Part shown: positions 6,071 through 6,256 of the stretch, in pieces
Layout of the letters: each line of letters begins with the position of its first letter
Numbering within the stretch: the stretch's first letter is position 1
DNA from: Mucilaginibacter sp. UBA4741
GTDB taxonomy: Bacteria; Bacteroidota; Bacteroidia; Sphingobacteriales; Sphingobacteriaceae
Direction: 5' to 3'
DNA length: 6,256 bases
NCBI GenBank assembly: GCA_002403905.1
Contig: DHIR01000070.1
Location: 1 to 6,256, forward strand
Notes under the pieces: generated by a model
Told to the model about the DNA's origin: nothing
The model's database searches: none
The model's input: only the letters and a program-made list of their open reading frames with translations
Translations under genes and position numbers: made by a program

Positions 6071-6256
6071 TTAATTGTCCTGTACTAAAGAAAAATCGAT
6101 CTGCTTTTTGGCCAGGTCAACGTTTTTCACACGTATCTGAACCTCATCGCCCAACTGGTAAACCTTCTTTTTACGCTGGCCGATGATGGCATAATTTTTC
6201 TCGTCTAAAGTATAAAAATCATCAGAGATATCACGCAGGCGGATCATGCCTTCGCA
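6071..6256 (-). CDS. rnr: Ribonuclease R, C-terminal part (S1 domain), cut by window edge
   Basis: The last 61 codons of a gene that continues beyond the right edge; the stop is TAA at 6073-6071. The frame reads CEGMIRLRDISDDFYTLDEK, then YAIIGQRKKKVYQLGDEV and QIRVKNVDLAKKQIDFSLVQ. This is the C-terminal S1 RNA-binding domain of the RNase II/RNase R family. The pattern 'DDFY..DE....IG.R....Y.LGD.V..RV..VD...K.IDFSL' fits RNase R, a processive 3'-5' exoribonuclease that degrades structured RNA. The protein ends almost directly after IDFSL, so it lacks the long lysine-rich tail of the Escherichia coli enzyme. The prenyl synthase ATG lies 22 nt behind the stop, which suggests co-transcription. 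The catalytic RNB domain is outside the window, so its integrity cannot be judged. Confidence 0.9.
   Translation of the reverse strand, partial: CEGMIRLRDISDDFYTLDEKNYAIIGQRKKKVYQLGDEVQIRVKNVDLAKKQIDFSLVQDN

Noticed and set aside
1..6256. Search by eye for tRNA, rRNA, CRISPR repeats, transposase remnants and long direct repeats
   Set aside because: None seen; spacers are short and the rest is compact minus-strand coding sequence.

Overview
The window looks like a chromosomal segment of a Bacteroidota bacterium, most likely a soil or plant-associated Sphingobacteriaceae member of the Mucilaginibacter/Pedobacter type. This is an inference from the AT-rich spacers, the absence of Shine-Dalgarno sequences at the clear ATG starts, small secreted TonB-C proteins with the Bacteroidota-style 'PxYxGG ... 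KWKPG' pattern, and a GH92 enzyme. No database search was possible. All six genes lie on the minus strand, so transcription runs from high to low coordinates.

Right part (about 4150-6256), read in the direction of transcription: the 3' end of rnr (RNase R, S1 domain), a short-chain trans-polyprenyl diphosphate synthase starting 22 nt after the rnr stop, a small exported TonB C-terminal-domain protein 12 nt further on, and after 67 nt a second, paralogous TonB-C protein. The tight spacing suggests rnr, the prenyl synthase and the first TonB-C gene are co-transcribed. The second TonB-C gene may have its own weak promoter.

Left part (201-4070): a two-gene carbohydrate unit. First comes a 514-residue Tat-exported protein that looks like a TIM-barrel hypothetical glycoside hydrolase. 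After 15 nt follows a 769-residue Tat-exported GH92 (alpha-mannosidase family) enzyme. The GH92 protein keeps the likely catalytic Glu and Asp residues but has lost the usual GNEPSHH substrate-binding signature. Both proteins probably act in the periplasm on the same glycan. No SusC/SusD pair or regulator is visible in the window. The 81-nt leader in front of the pair holds four copies of CTAAA/TTTAG arranged as two adjacent hairpins that could exchange partners.

The first 200 bases are AT-rich and hold no convincing gene. I see no tRNA, rRNA, insertion sequence, CRISPR array or prophage signal. The most unusual content is the divergent GH92 enzyme with its poorly characterised TIM-barrel partner; nothing here amounts to an obviously new defence or mobile system.
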